From the NCBI RefSeq assembly GCF_014200505.1, contig NZ_JACHBX010000001.1, forward strand, positions 62,001-126,000: DNA of 64,000 bases. Direction: 5' to 3'. Below are positions 17,624 to 28,003 of the stretch, one piece after another. The notes under the pieces were generated by a model, which had not been told where the DNA came from, did not search any database, and was given only the letters and a program-made list of their open reading frames with translations. The translations under genes and the position numbers were made by a program. This DNA is from Massilia aurea (GTDB taxonomy: Bacteria; Pseudomonadota; Gammaproteobacteria; Burkholderiales; Burkholderiaceae_D). Position 1 is the first letter of the stretch. Each line of letters starts with the position of its first letter.

Positions 17624-20518
17624 TTAGAACGCTTGGTTGTATCGAACGTAGAAGAAGCGATCGATTGGCAGGTCGGCATCGACCGTCGTGGCAGACGAGG
17701 CGCCGAGCAGTGTGAAGCGCGGTGACTTGTCGAACACATTGTTCACGCCGACACGCAGGCTGGCGTTCCAGTCGAACTTGTACCCAGCGCTGATGTCATG
17801 GTAAGTCAGCGACGACAGGCGGTTTGCGCCAGCCGACGTTGCGCCTGGACGGAAGGTCGTCGGTGCATTGCACTCCCAGCCGCGCGGGATGTTCAGGCAC
17901 TGGTCGAGTACCGAACTGAGGAAGCGGATGCCCCAGGTTGCGCTCCAGTTGCCCTGTGCCCAGTCGGTCGTGAAGTTCGACTTCCAGCGATGGAAGTCGT
18001 ATTCACCCGAATAGTCGATCCAGCGTGCAGCGGCCGAGCTCTTGGTCGAGTACTCGTCCAGGTAGGTCGTTTCGCTGCGCAGCGAGATCTGGCCCCACGA
18101 GAAGCGCGGCAGGCGATAGCGCAGCTCGACGTCCACGCCTTCGGTCTTGATCTGGCCGAGGTTGGCATTACCGCGGGTCAGGCCGACCACCTGGCCGCTG
18201 ACCGGATCGCGGCGGATGCTCTGGCAGAAGTCCGTCAGGCCTTCGGTGTAGCACTGGTTGGCAACATAGCTCGACGATACGGCAGTGATGCGGTTGTTGA
18301 TGCTGATGCTGTACCAGTCGACCGATGCCGAGAAGCCGGGCACGTACGACGGGCTGTAGACGAGACCCAGCGTGCGGGTCACGGCTGTTTCCGGCGTCAG
18401 GAACGCGTTGCCGGCGCTGGCCTGGAACGGATACGCGGTCTGCGCCCCGCCGCTTGAGGTGATCGGCGAGCCGCTCTGGATGCGCTGGCGGTAGCCACCC
18501 GGAGTGCCGATGACGCCGCCAAAGCCCGACGAGCAGCGTGCTGCGACTGCGGCAGTGCGGGCAGCTTCGCCGTACACGGTGTCGCACGGGTCGAGCCAAC
18601 CGGTGTCGAAGGATTGCTGACCGCCGCCGAAGGTGTCGCCCACGGTCGGTGCGCGGAAACCTTCAGCCCAGGTACCGCGTGCCAGGACGTCGGTGATTGG
18701 ACGGTACATGAAGCTGAACTTGCTGTTGTTGGTGGTGCCGAAGTTGCTGTAGTCCGAATGGCGTGTGGCCAAGTTGAAGTTAAGCAATTCTGCAAACGGC
18801 AGGTCTTTCAGGACCGGGATGTTGACTTCCAGGTAGGCTTCGCGCACGGTGTAGCGGCCGCGGGTGGCGTTGCCGGCCAGATCGGTCGAATAGCCCGACT
18901 GCTCGAACTGGCCTGGAATATCCGTGCCGATGACTTCGCGGTGTTCGATGCCGCCTGCAATGCCCAGCGCGCCGGCTGGCAGTTGCAGCAGCTCGCCACC
19001 GATGTCGGCCGTCGCGCTGTTGATCGTGCTGCCGTAGGTCGCCTGGCCAGTGGACATGACGTAGGCCAGTGCCTCCGGGGTCGAGGCCGATGGGCCGCCC
19101 AGGATGTTCCATGGAACGCAGGTGGCCAGGCCGATCGGTGCGGCAGCGGTGCCGCACTGGACGACGCCGGCAGAGTTCATGAATGACGGGCCGAGAGCGC
19201 GTTTCAGGTTCAGCAGGTTGACATTGCCGGTGCCGAGGGTCGAGCCGGTCACCTTGTTGTGGTTGTAGCCGGCACTCCAGTTCCATGGCAGGCCACGCAG
19301 CGTGAATTCGCCTTCGAGGGCCGCATCGATGTGCAGGGTGCGGTTTTCGTTTTCGGTGGTGCGCGGCACTTCGATGGTGCGGCGATAGAAGAACAGGTCC
19401 TGGCCGGCCCCGTTGCCGGCGACCGAGCTGCCCAGCGGGTTGTAGTAGCTGTTCTTGTCGACATACACCGGATAATTCGACTGCGCGCCCGATTGCAGTG
19501 GATAGCCGGCAGTGGTCGACAGGCTCGTGCGCTGCGAATACATCGCAGTCGTTGTCAGGCGCATGTTCTTCGGCAGCGCGATCTCGCCCTTGACGAAGAT
19601 GTTGTCCATCTTGTTCGGCATCGCGAACACCATCTGGCTCGTGGTGTTGAACAAGTCGTCCGGCACCGGCGTCAGGTTGGCGACGTTATGGTAGTTGGCG
19701 ATATTGCGCGAATCGGCGCCCACGCCGATGCCGTCATAGGAGCCCGTGTGATTCAGGATGCGGTCGAAACCGGTGGCGCCGCCGCTGGCATTGATGGCGC
19801 GGATACGGCCCCATGGACCGCCACCCAGGTTTTCGAGCGGGAAGTTTGGGCCGCGTGAATTGGCCGTGATGGCGCGGTCGCGTGCCCAGACGGCGCCACT
19901 TTCGGTGTGCGCCAGGCCGAACATCAGCGATGCTTTTTCGTCGCCCGCGCCATAGCTCAGCGAGAAGTCCTTGTTCTTGCCGTCATTCTTTTCGTTCTGG
20001 CCCGTGTACAGGCTCAATTGGCCGCCTTCCATCGACTTTTTCAGGACGATGTTGACGACGCCTGCGATGGCGTCCGAGCCGTAGATCGACGAAGCGCCGT
20101 CCTTCAGGATCTCCATGCGCTCGATCATCGACGACGGGATGGTCGACATGTCGGTGAAGCCGGCGACGGACTGGGTCCAGCGCTTGCCATTGACCAGCAC
20201 CAGCACGCGCTGGGCGCCCAGGTTACGCAGGTTGGCGTACTGGCCGCCGTTTTCGCGGTTGGAGGTCAGTGCGCCGCCTTTGCTGAATGCAGGGGAGCCG
20301 GCCGACGTCATGTTGTTGATGATGTCGCCGACGGTGACCAGGCCCGTTTTCTGGATTTGCTCCTGCGTCATGACCTGGACTGGCTGCGCCGTTTCCAGGT
20401 CGACCTGGCGAATACGCGAACCGGTCACTTCGACGCGCTGGAGGTTGTCCTGCGCGATGGCGGTCAGTGCGGGTAGCGCGAGCGCTACGGCTAGTGCGAT
20501 CTTGGTACGTTGTTGCAT
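17624..20518 (-). CDS. TonB-dependent receptor, upstream member of a tandem pair
   Basis: A 964-residue outer-membrane receptor. The signal peptide MQQRTKIALAVALALPAL... ends TAIAQ and is followed by [20 protein letters not shown]. The plug has [19 protein letters not shown] and IAGVVNIVLKKS, and the barrel ends DRFFYVRYNQAF. Position by position it mirrors the adjacent 14401-17295 gene, including the [10 protein letters not shown] segment and the Cys-containing DPCDTVYG loop, so a tandem duplication is likely. I chose the ATG at 20518 because it begins the signal peptide and follows GGAGA; an ATG at 20536 adds six acidic residues and overlaps a palindrome. Ligand unknown. Confidence 0.92.
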   Translation of the reverse strand: MQQRTKIALAVALALPALTAIAQDNLQRVEVTGSRIRQVDLETAQPVQVMTQEQIQKTGLVTVGDIINNMTSAGSPAFSKGGALTSNRENGGQYANLRNLGAQRVLVLVNGKRWTQSVAGFTDMSTIPSSMIERMEILKDGASSIYGSDAIAGVVNIVLKKSMEGGQLSLYTGQNEKNDGKNKDFSLSYGAGDEKASLMFGLAHTESGAVWARDRAITANSRGPNFPLENLGGGPWGRIRAINASGGATGFDRILNHTGSYDGIGVGADSRNIANYHNVANLTPVPDDLFNTTSQMVFAMPNKMDNIFVKGEIALPKNMRLTTTAMYSQRTSLSTTAGYPLQSGAQSNYPVYVDKNSYYNPLGSSVAGNGAGQDLFFYRRTIEVPRTTENENRTLHIDAALEGEFTLRGLPWNWSAGYNHNKVTGSTLGTGNVNLLNLKRALGPSFMNSAGVVQCGTAAAPIGLATCVPWNILGGPSASTPEALAYVMSTGQATYGSTINSATADIGGELLQLPAGALGIAGGIEHREVIGTDIPGQFEQSGYSTDLAGNATRGRYTVREAYLEVNIPVLKDLPFAELLNFNLATRHSDYSNFGTTNNSKFSFMYRPITDVLARGTWAEGFRAPTVGDTFGGGQQSFDTGWLDPCDTVYGEAARTAAVAARCSSGFGGVIGTPGGYRQRIQSGSPITSSGGAQTAYPFQASAGNAFLTPETAVTRTLGLVYSPSYVPGFSASVDWYSISINNRITAVSSSYVANQCYTEGLTDFCQSIRRDPVSGQVVGLTRGNANLGQIKTEGVDVELRYRLPRFSWGQISLRSETTYLDEYSTKSSAAARWIDYSGEYDFHRWKSNFTTDWAQGNWSATWGIRFLSSVLDQCLNIPRGWECNAPTTFRPGATSAGANRLSSLTYHDISAGYKFDWNASLRVGVNNVFDKSPRFTLLGASSATTVDADLPIDRFFYVRYNQAF

Positions 20519-20535
20519 GAGCTCTCCATCCTGCA

Positions 20536-20551
20536 TTTCACAGCTGTGAAA
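20536..20551. promoter_or_regulatory. Perfect 16-bp palindrome in the receptor 5' leader
   Basis: TTTCACAGCTGTGAAA lies 18 nt upstream of the receptor start codon and downstream of its promoter. It could be a repressor operator or an RNA hairpin next to the ribosome-binding site. Confidence 0.55.
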
Positions 20552-20634
20552 CAGCTTTCTTGGTTAAAAAGTGCATCGCCTGCGTTTGCGATCCAGCGTG
20601 GGAAACGGTTTACCCGGGCCCCAGGCGCGTATGT

Positions 20635-20699
20635 ATAAGACCATCTTGCTTTTAGTCATGTCAATGCGGCAACTGGCCATTTCTGTCTGAAATACAACA
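20635..20699 (-). promoter_or_regulatory. Promoter and upstream box of the receptor gene starting at 20518
   Basis: On the minus strand, TGTTGTATTT (20690-20699) lies 25 nt before -35 TTGACA (20659-20664). An 18-nt spacer ending ATGG precedes -10 TCTTAT (20635-20640). The box-to--35 distance is identical to that at 5894-5934. Confidence 0.7.
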
Positions 20700-20918
20700 G
20701 TTGATAAAAAGAAAATAAATGACTGAAAAGTCAGGATTGGCGGCGGCACTGCAGGGGTGCAAAAAGCGCGGATATGACACGGCCCGGTGCGGGAAAATGA
20801 CATGCGCACCAGGCCGGTGCGCATGCCGAAAAGCGGGGGATGGGGCAGGGAGAAAAGACGACGCTGGGTCGAATGACCGAGTGCAGGGCGGGACTGGCCG
20901 TGTTGCGCAGCAGCGCGG

Positions 20919-23666
20919 TTAGTCCCCGAAACAGGCGTGCCACAAGCGCAGCACGCTGTCTGGATGCGCGCCGAGCTGGGTCCGTTCGACCCGGGTCTTG
21001 TCATGGCTTTGCAACCGCACGCTGTGCTGCAGCTTGCGCATGGCGCGATATGCCGCCGCGACCTGGCTGGCCAGGGCCGCGTCGATCAGGCCCAGTTCGC
21101 CGCACAGGTGCAGCAGGGCGATGTTGCCGGCGTTGGCGGTCAGCTGTGGGTAGGTGTGCGCGTGGCGCAGCACCAGGTATTGCACGATGAACTCGATGTC
21201 GATCATGCCGCCCGCATCGTGCTTGAGGTCGAACTGGGTGCTGCGGTTCAGGTTCGCGCCATGCATGCGCGCGCGCATCTGCATCACCTCGTTCTTCAGC
21301 ACATCCGCCTGGCCAGATCGGTCCTTGCGCAGCACCTGTTCGCGGATCGCCTCGAAGCGCGCGCCGATGGCAGCGTCGCCGGCGCAAAAGCGCGCCCGCG
21401 TCAGCGCCTGGTGTTCCCAGATCCAGGCCGCTTCGCCCTGGTAGCGCTCGAAGGCGGCGATGGACGATACCAGCATGCCGCTGGCGCCGTCCGGGCGCAG
21501 GGCGATGTCGATGTCGAACAGGATGCCGGCCGGCGTCGGCGCCGTCATCCAGGTGATGAAGCGCTGGGCCAGCCGGGCGTACAGGGGCGGCGCGTCGCCA
21601 TCGTCGTCTTCGTACAGGAAGATCACATCCAGGTCGGAGACATAGCCCAGCTCCTTGCCGCCCAGCTTGCCATAGGCGATGACGGCAAAGCGCGGTACCT
21701 CGCGGTGGCGGCCATTGACCGCGCGCCAGGCATGCGTGACCACCGCCCCGACGATCGTGTCGGCCAGCGCCGACAGGTGGTCGGCCAGGTGCTCGACCGA
21801 CAGTTCGCCGGCCAGGTCCAGTGCCAGCAGGCGAAACAGCTGCGCGTGGTGCGTCTCGCGCAGGATGTCGAGCTGGCGCTCGGTGTCGCCGGCAGCGTCG
21901 GTCAACTGCGCGTCGAGGCTGGCCGCCAGCTGCGGCAGCGCTTCGGCGCCCGCGTTGCGGTCGTCCAGCAACTCGTCGAGCAGGATCGGGTGCTGGGTCA
22001 GGAACGTGGCGGCCCAGCCGCTGGCATTGATCATGCGGATCACGCGCTCGAGCGTGTGCGGGTATTCGGTCAGCAGCGCCAGATAGGCCGAGCGGCGCGC
22101 GATCGCCTCGAACAGGTCGAGCAGGCGCCCCAGCGTGGCGGCGTGGCTGCCCATACCGGCATCCTTCACGACGGTGGCGATCAGGGGCAGGGCGGCCTCG
22201 ACCAGCGCCAGCAGGCGCACGCGGCTGAAGTCGGGCAGGCTGGTCAGGCGTGTGCCCTGCAGCGTGGTGGTCAGGCGGCCGGCGGCGGCGCGCGTGTCGT
22301 TGAAGCCCAGCCCGGCCAGGCGCTCAGTCAGCGCGTCGAGGTTGTCCAGGTCGTCGACCAGCGCCGGGGTGTCGGGGTCCGGTTCGGGCGCTTCCTTGTC
22401 GGCGAAGATGGCGTCGAACTGCTGCGCGACGTAGGTGCGCTGTTCTTCCAGCCGCGCCAGCAGCGTGGCTTCATCCGGGCAACCCATCATGCGCGCCACC
22501 GTCAGGCGGTCGTCGTCGCTCGCCGGCAGCGTGTGGGTCTGGGCGTCTTCGAGATACTGCAGCCGGTGTTCGAGGTTGCGCAGGAAGGTGTAGGCCGCCA
22601 GCAGGCGTTCGACGGTGTCGACCGTCAACAGCTCACGCTCGGCCAGCAGGAGCAGCGTCTTGCGCGTGGAGCGCTCGCGCAGCGCCGGATCGCGTCCGCC
22701 GCGGATCAGCTGGAAGACTTGCGCCAGGAACTCGATCTCGCGGATGCCGCCGCGGCCCAGCTTGACGTTGTGGCTGCGCTCGGGATGCAGGCGCTCCTGG
22801 CGTTTGACCTCGGCGCGGATCTGCGCGTGCATCGTGCGGATCGCATCGATCACGCCGAAGTCCAGGTAGCGCCGGAAGATGAACGGCTGCACGATCGCGT
22901 CCAGCGCCGCGATGTCGTCCGGCTCGCCCGTGACGGCGCGCGCCTTGACCCACGCATAGCGCTCCCATTCGCGGCCCTGGACGATCAGGTATTCCTCGAC
23001 CATGCCGAAGCTGGCCGCCAGCGGGCCCGACTTGCCGTTGGGGCGCAGCGCCATGTCGACCCGGAACACGAAACCGTCCTCGATCACTTCGGACAAGGCC
23101 GCGCTCAGGCGGCGCCCCAGACGGATGAAGAATTCGTGGTTCGACAGCTGGCGCTGGCCGGCCTCAGCGGCCGTGTCGCCGTCTTCCGGGTACACGAAGA
23201 TCAGGTCGATGTCCGACGACACATTGAGTTCGCCGCCACCCTGCTTGCCCATGGCCAGCACGATCAGGTGCTGCGGGCGGCCTGAATCCTCGCCCACCGG
23301 CATCCCGTGCGCCGCGACCAGCTCTGCCATCAGGCTGGCGACATGGGTCTGGATCGCGAAGTCGGCAAAGGCTGTCATTGCGGTGACGACTTCATCGAGG
23401 TCGGCCTGCCCGCCGAGATCGCGCGCGACGATGGTCGAGATCAACAGGTTGCGCACCCGGCGCATAGCGCGCTCGAGCGGCAAGCCCTTGGCCAGTTCGC
23501 CCTCCAGCAACGCGCGGAAATCGGCGTCGGCCAGCGATACGGTGGACAAGCTGGCGAGCTGTTCAGCGCGCTCGGGCGCGGCGCCCAGCCAGCGCGCGAC
23601 GAAACGCGACGCGGTGACAGGAACGGTGGATGGGACAGGCTGTGGTGCAGCGGAAACTTCGGTCAT
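20919..23666 (-). CDS. glnE: Bifunctional glutamine synthetase adenylyltransferase/adenylyl-removing enzyme
   Basis: A 915-residue protein, near the 946 of E. coli GlnE. It attaches and removes AMP on glutamine synthetase in response to PII signalling, so controls nitrogen assimilation. Two nucleotidyltransferase domains are visible. The N-terminal adenylyl-removing domain has GGGELNVSSDIDLIFVYPED near residue 150; the C-terminal adenylylating domain has GKLGGKELGYVSDLDVIFLY near 675. The start is supported by AGGA upstream. It is divergent from yhdP, an arrangement I recall from other Burkholderiales. Confidence 0.96.
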   Translation of the reverse strand: MTEVSAAPQPVPSTVPVTASRFVARWLGAAPERAEQLASLSTVSLADADFRALLEGELAKGLPLERAMRRVRNLLISTIVARDLGGQADLDEVVTAMTAFADFAIQTHVASLMAELVAAHGMPVGEDSGRPQHLIVLAMGKQGGGELNVSSDIDLIFVYPEDGDTAAEAGQRQLSNHEFFIRLGRRLSAALSEVIEDGFVFRVDMALRPNGKSGPLAASFGMVEEYLIVQGREWERYAWVKARAVTGEPDDIAALDAIVQPFIFRRYLDFGVIDAIRTMHAQIRAEVKRQERLHPERSHNVKLGRGGIREIEFLAQVFQLIRGGRDPALRERSTRKTLLLLAERELLTVDTVERLLAAYTFLRNLEHRLQYLEDAQTHTLPASDDDRLTVARMMGCPDEATLLARLEEQRTYVAQQFDAIFADKEAPEPDPDTPALVDDLDNLDALTERLAGLGFNDTRAAAGRLTTTLQGTRLTSLPDFSRVRLLALVEAALPLIATVVKDAGMGSHAATLGRLLDLFEAIARRSAYLALLTEYPHTLERVIRMINASGWAATFLTQHPILLDELLDDRNAGAEALPQLAASLDAQLTDAAGDTERQLDILRETHHAQLFRLLALDLAGELSVEHLADHLSALADTIVGAVVTHAWRAVNGRHREVPRFAVIAYGKLGGKELGYVSDLDVIFLYEDDDGDAPPLYARLAQRFITWMTAPTPAGILFDIDIALRPDGASGMLVSSIAAFERYQGEAAWIWEHQALTRARFCAGDAAIGARFEAIREQVLRKDRSGQADVLKNEVMQMRARMHGANLNRSTQFDLKHDAGGMIDIEFIVQYLVLRHAHTYPQLTANAGNIALLHLCGELGLIDAALASQVAAAYRAMRKLQHSVRLQSHDKTRVERTQLGAHPDSVLRLWHACFGD

Positions 23667-23874
23667 CGTTGATCCTGGGAAACGCGATGGATGGCCGTTT
23701 CAATAGGCCATTAGTCGGGGCCGGCAGGCAGTCGATGCGTTAAAATGGCCCGCTAACAGGCCGTCGCTGCTGCCCGGGTCAGCACCGATGGTAAGGTAGA
23801 CGCCGCAACGCACGCAAGCGACCTGTTTTTTTGAGCTGTACATTTTTCGGCGAGCCTTTGTTATTAGCACCTTG

Positions 23875-26800
23875 ATGCACAACCCGGATCCGCAGGCGAC
23901 GTCCGCGTCCCGGCCGCTGGCCGTACGCTGGCGCCGGTTGCGCGCGTGTTATCGCTTCGCGAACCTGGCCTCGCACCACGTGCTGGGCTTTACCGTCAAG
24001 CTGCTGCTGATCGTGTATTTCGCGCTGGCCGTGCTGTTCCTGGTGCTGCGCTACGCCATTCTTCCCAACATCGACCTGTACAAGAGCGATATCGAACGCG
24101 TGGCCGGCAATGCACTCGGCAGCCGCGTCACGATCTCGCAGCTGGCGGCGTCCTGGCATGGCATGCGCCCGGCCTTGTCGCTGCGCGACGTGCGCCTGCA
24201 CGACCGCCGGGGCCGGCAAGTGCTGGCCTTGCCGCAAGTCAACGCCACCGTCGGCTGGTGGAGCATCGCCGCGCTCGAACCCCGCTTTGCATCGCTTGAA
24301 ATCATCGGTCCGCGCCTGGCCGTGCGGCGCGGCCGCGACGGTGTGCTGGTCGTGGCCGGCGTGCGGCTCGAGCAGCAACAGGGCAATGGTGCCGGCGCCG
24401 ACTGGCTGCTGCGCCAGCGCGAAATCGTCATCCGCAATGGCCGCGTCGACTGGGTCGACGAATTGCGCGGCACGCCGCCGCTGGCGCTGCAGGGCGTCAC
24501 GCTGGCGCTGCTCAACCGCTGGGGCGCGCACCACCTGGCGCTGACGGCGACCCCGCCAGCGCTGCTGGGCGGCCCGCTCGACATCCGTGCGCGTTTCCGG
24601 CACCGCTTCGGCCAGCAGCCGTCCGATGTCACGCGCTGGAAGGGCGAGCTGTACGCCGATCTGCGCGACGTCGACCTGGGCGCCTGGAAGCGTTTCGTCG
24701 ATTATCCGATCCAGCTCGAACGGGGCCGTGGCTCGCTGCGTACCTGGATCAACGTCGACCAGGCCCGCCTGGCGGGTTTCACTGCCGACCTGGCACTGGC
24801 CGGTGTGAACGCGCGCCTGGGCCCGGACATCGCGCCGCTGCAACTGGCGCGCGTGTCGGGGCGCCTGAGTGCGCGTGAAACACTGTTGAGTGGCAAGGGC
24901 GATGGGAAGCCCACCTTTGGCGCCAATGGCCACGCGATGCGGCTCGATGGTTTCACGGTGGTGGCGCGCGATGGCCGCGCCTTGCCGCCCGCTACGCTCG
25001 AACAGACCTGGCGGCCCGCCGCCCATGGCAAGCCCGAGCAAGGCACGCTGCGCGCGCAGGGCCTCGACATCGGCGCGCTGGCAGCGTTGGCCCAGTACCT
25101 GCCGATCTCGCCCGTGCAGCGCGGCCTGCTGGCCGATTACGCCCCGCGCGGGGTGTTGCAGGATGTCGGTGTCGAATGGGATGGACGCTATCCCGGTGTA
25201 ACGGGCTGGCGGATCCGCGGCGACGTCGCCGGGCTGGCGCTCAAAGCCCAGGCCGCGCGTCCGGGGCGTGCCGCCACGCCCGGCTTCGAGAACCTGAGCG
25301 GGCGCATCGACGCCAACGAGCGCACCGGCAGCGTCAAGCTCGATTCGCAGCAATTTGCCCTGAATATGCCGGCCTGGTTTGCCGAACCGCGCATGCCGTT
25401 CGACCGGCTGGTGCTGGATGCGCGCTGGGAGTTTGACGCGGGCCGGCAGTTGCAGGTCGAGATCGACGACCTGGACTTTGCGCAGGGCGTGTTCAAGGGC
25501 TCGGTCTCGGGCCGCCACGTCATGCCGCTCACGCCCGGCCACGGGCCAGGGACGGCCGATTTCACCGGCAGCCTCGACGGTTTCCCGATCAACCGGATCG
25601 GCGCCTTTTTACCGCTGGCCACGCCGCACGGCCTGCACGACTGGCTGGTGGGCGCGCTGCAGGGCGGCCAGTTGCACGACACCACGCTGCGCCTGCGCGG
25701 CGACCTGGCGCAGTTTCCGTTCAAGTCTGCCGACACGGGCGAATTCCGCGTCGCCGGCCGTCTGGCAGGCGCGCGGCTCGAATACGCACCAGGCCACCGC
25801 CATCCGGACGGCACGCCGCTGTGGCCGCTGGCCGAAGCGATCGACGGGCGCATCGTGTTCGACCGCGCGCGCATGGAAATCAATGGCAAGACCCTGCGCA
25901 CCCTGGGCGTGGCGCTGTCGAACGTCAAGGCCGTGATCCCCGACCTGGGCGCGCATGACAAGATGATGCTGGAGATCGATGGCGCCGGCGCCGGGCCGCT
26001 GCAGGAATTTTTACGCTACGTGGCCGCCACGCCGGTGCTGGGCTGGATCGGTCACTTCACCGAAGACACGCAGGGCACCGGTAACGCCAAGCTCGACCTG
26101 AAGCTGCGCCTGCCGCTGGCGCACATGAACGAAGCAAAAGTGCAGGGCAGTCTGCAGTTGCAGGGCAACGACGTGGTGCTGTTCCCCGAACTGCCGGCGC
26201 TGCAGAATGCCCAGGGCCGGATCGCGTTCCACGACCACGGCTTTGGCCTGGAAGGCGTGGGCGCCGATTTCCTGGGCGCGCCGCTGGCAGTGGGTGGCGG
26301 TACGACGCCTGAGGGCAGCACGCGCGTGACGCTGGCCGGCACGCTGTCGGCCGAGGGCATGCGCCGCACGGCCCCGGCACCGGCGCTGGGCCGTCTGGCC
26401 GAACGCCTGTCAGGCAGCACGCCGTACCGGGGCGAGATCGTCGTCAAGGCCGGGCATCGCACGATCACGATCGATTCGGCGCTGGCCGGGCTGGGTATCG
26501 AATTGCCGGCGCCGCTGAACAAGGTGCAGGATGCGAACCTGCCGCTGCACTTCGTGCTCGAGGGCGAGCCGACCGTCGAGGGCCTGGCGCGCGACGTCAT
26601 CCGCGTCGGCGTCGGGCAGAGCCTGGCCGCGCGGTACGAACGCGAAAAGCAGGGCAAGGGCGCCTGGCGCGTGACCCATGGCGGCATTGGCGTGAACGTG
26701 CCGGCGCCGCGTCCGGACCAGGGCCTGATGGTACACCTGGACATGAAGGCGCTGAATGTCGACCATTGGCTGGCGGCAGGCCGCGCCATTGCCGGCATGG

Positions 26801-28002
26801 ACGCCAACGCGCCTGCTCCGGCGGCGGATGCGGCCCCGGCCAGCGGCGCCGATGTCACCCAATACGTGCTGCCGGCCGTGGTGGCCGGCCGCGTCAGCGA
26901 ACTGACGGTCGGCGAGCGGCGCGTGGCCGATGTGGTCATCGGCGCCACGCACGTGGGCGACACGTGGCGCGCCAACCTGCATTCGCGCCAGGCCAGCGGC
27001 TATCTGACCTGGGCCGAAACACCCAGCGGCCTGGGCAAGGTTACGGCGCGCCTGGCGTCGCTCGTGATCCCCGAATCGGCCGAGGCCGAGGTCAAGGACC
27101 TGCTCGAGTCGAACAAGGGCGCCACGGCCAGCATCCCGTCGCTCGACATCGTGGCCGAGCGCTTCGAGCTGTTCAACAAGAACCTGGGGCGCCTGGAACT
27201 AAACGCCAGCAATGTACGCGCACTGGCCGGACGCGAGTGGCGCATCGACCGCCTTGCACTGAGCAATCCCGATGGCAAGCTGAACGCGTCAGGTCGCTGG
27301 CTGACCAAGGATGGCAAGAGCAATACCAGCCTGAACTTCGCGCTCGACATGGACAATGCGGGGCGCCTGCTCGACCGCGTGGGCTTCCCGGACACGATCG
27401 GGCGCGGCAACGGCTACCTGCGCGGCGACATCTCATGGGCCGGCCTGCCGTATGCGATGGACATCCCGAGCCTGTCGGGACAGATCGAGATGAATGTGGA
27501 GTCGGGCCAGTTCCTCAAGCAGGACCCGGGCGCGGCCAAGCTGCTGGGCGTGCTCAGCCTGCAAGCCTTGCCGCGCCTGCTCAAGCTCGACTTCCATGAC
27601 GTGTTTTCCGACGGCCTGGCATTCGACGGCATCACGGCCAACGCGCTGATCACGCGCGGCGTGGTGCGCACCGATAACCTCAGGATGCATGGCGTGGCCG
27701 CCACCGTGCTCATGAATGGCACGGCTGACATCGCCAACGAATCGACCAATCTGCGCGTGGTCGTGATTCCGGAATTCAATCTGGGCACCGGCCCACTGGT
27801 GTACGGCCTGGCTGTCAATCCGGTGCTGGGCCTGGGCGGCTATCTGGCCCAGCTGTTCCTGCGCGCGCCGGTGATGAAGGCTCTGACCTACCAGATGCAG
27901 GTGACAGGGCCGTGGAAATCGCCGACCATTACCAAAATCCCTAACGGACCTGACAACAGCCCTGTCAGCACGCCAGCCGCCCCCACCACCAGCAAGGAAT
28001 AA
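23875..28002 (+). CDS. yhdP: YhdP family AsmA-like phospholipid transport protein
   Basis: A 1375-residue protein of the TIGR02099/YhdP family. One transmembrane helix near residues 30-55 (VKLLLIVYFALAVLFLVL) anchors it in the inner membrane, and the rest is a very long periplasmic beta-rich region ending in an AsmA-like C-terminal domain. E. coli YhdP is one of the AsmA-like bridge proteins implicated in moving phospholipids from the inner to the outer membrane. The ATG at 23875 is used here; a TTG directly before it is in frame. One base separates its stop from the nitrilase start, so the genes form an operon. Family assignment is strong; function is transferred from E. coli. Confidence 0.9.
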   Translation: MHNPDPQATSASRPLAVRWRRLRACYRFANLASHHVLGFTVKLLLIVYFALAVLFLVLRYAILPNIDLYKSDIERVAGNALGSRVTISQLAASWHGMRPALSLRDVRLHDRRGRQVLALPQVNATVGWWSIAALEPRFASLEIIGPRLAVRRGRDGVLVVAGVRLEQQQGNGAGADWLLRQREIVIRNGRVDWVDELRGTPPLALQGVTLALLNRWGAHHLALTATPPALLGGPLDIRARFRHRFGQQPSDVTRWKGELYADLRDVDLGAWKRFVDYPIQLERGRGSLRTWINVDQARLAGFTADLALAGVNARLGPDIAPLQLARVSGRLSARETLLSGKGDGKPTFGANGHAMRLDGFTVVARDGRALPPATLEQTWRPAAHGKPEQGTLRAQGLDIGALAALAQYLPISPVQRGLLADYAPRGVLQDVGVEWDGRYPGVTGWRIRGDVAGLALKAQAARPGRAATPGFENLSGRIDANERTGSVKLDSQQFALNMPAWFAEPRMPFDRLVLDARWEFDAGRQLQVEIDDLDFAQGVFKGSVSGRHVMPLTPGHGPGTADFTGSLDGFPINRIGAFLPLATPHGLHDWLVGALQGGQLHDTTLRLRGDLAQFPFKSADTGEFRVAGRLAGARLEYAPGHRHPDGTPLWPLAEAIDGRIVFDRARMEINGKTLRTLGVALSNVKAVIPDLGAHDKMMLEIDGAGAGPLQEFLRYVAATPVLGWIGHFTEDTQGTGNAKLDLKLRLPLAHMNEAKVQGSLQLQGNDVVLFPELPALQNAQGRIAFHDHGFGLEGVGADFLGAPLAVGGGTTPEGSTRVTLAGTLSAEGMRRTAPAPALGRLAERLSGSTPYRGEIVVKAGHRTITIDSALAGLGIELPAPLNKVQDANLPLHFVLEGEPTVEGLARDVIRVGVGQSLAARYEREKQGKGAWRVTHGGIGVNVPAPRPDQGLMVHLDMKALNVDHWLAAGRAIAGMDANAPAPAADAAPASGADVTQYVLPAVVAGRVSELTVGERRVADVVIGATHVGDTWRANLHSRQASGYLTWAETPSGLGKVTARLASLVIPESAEAEVKDLLESNKGATASIPSLDIVAERFELFNKNLGRLELNASNVRALAGREWRIDRLALSNPDGKLNASGRWLTKDGKSNTSLNFALDMDNAGRLLDRVGFPDTIGRGNGYLRGDISWAGLPYAMDIPSLSGQIEMNVESGQFLKQDPGAAKLLGVLSLQALPRLLKLDFHDVFSDGLAFDGITANALITRGVVRTDNLRMHGVAATVLMNGTADIANESTNLRVVVIPEFNLGTGPLVYGLAVNPVLGLGGYLAQLFLRAPVMKALTYQMQVTGPWKSPTITKIPNGPDNSPVSTPAAPTTSKE

Positions 28003-28003
28003 C

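Larger units (their letters stand above)
20519..20918. other. Intergenic region between a TonB-dependent receptor and glnE
   Basis: Holds the receptor's palindrome (20536-20551) and promoter (20635-20699). The stretch 20720-20918, beyond the glnE stop, shows no gene and no clear hairpin terminator. Confidence 0.5.
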
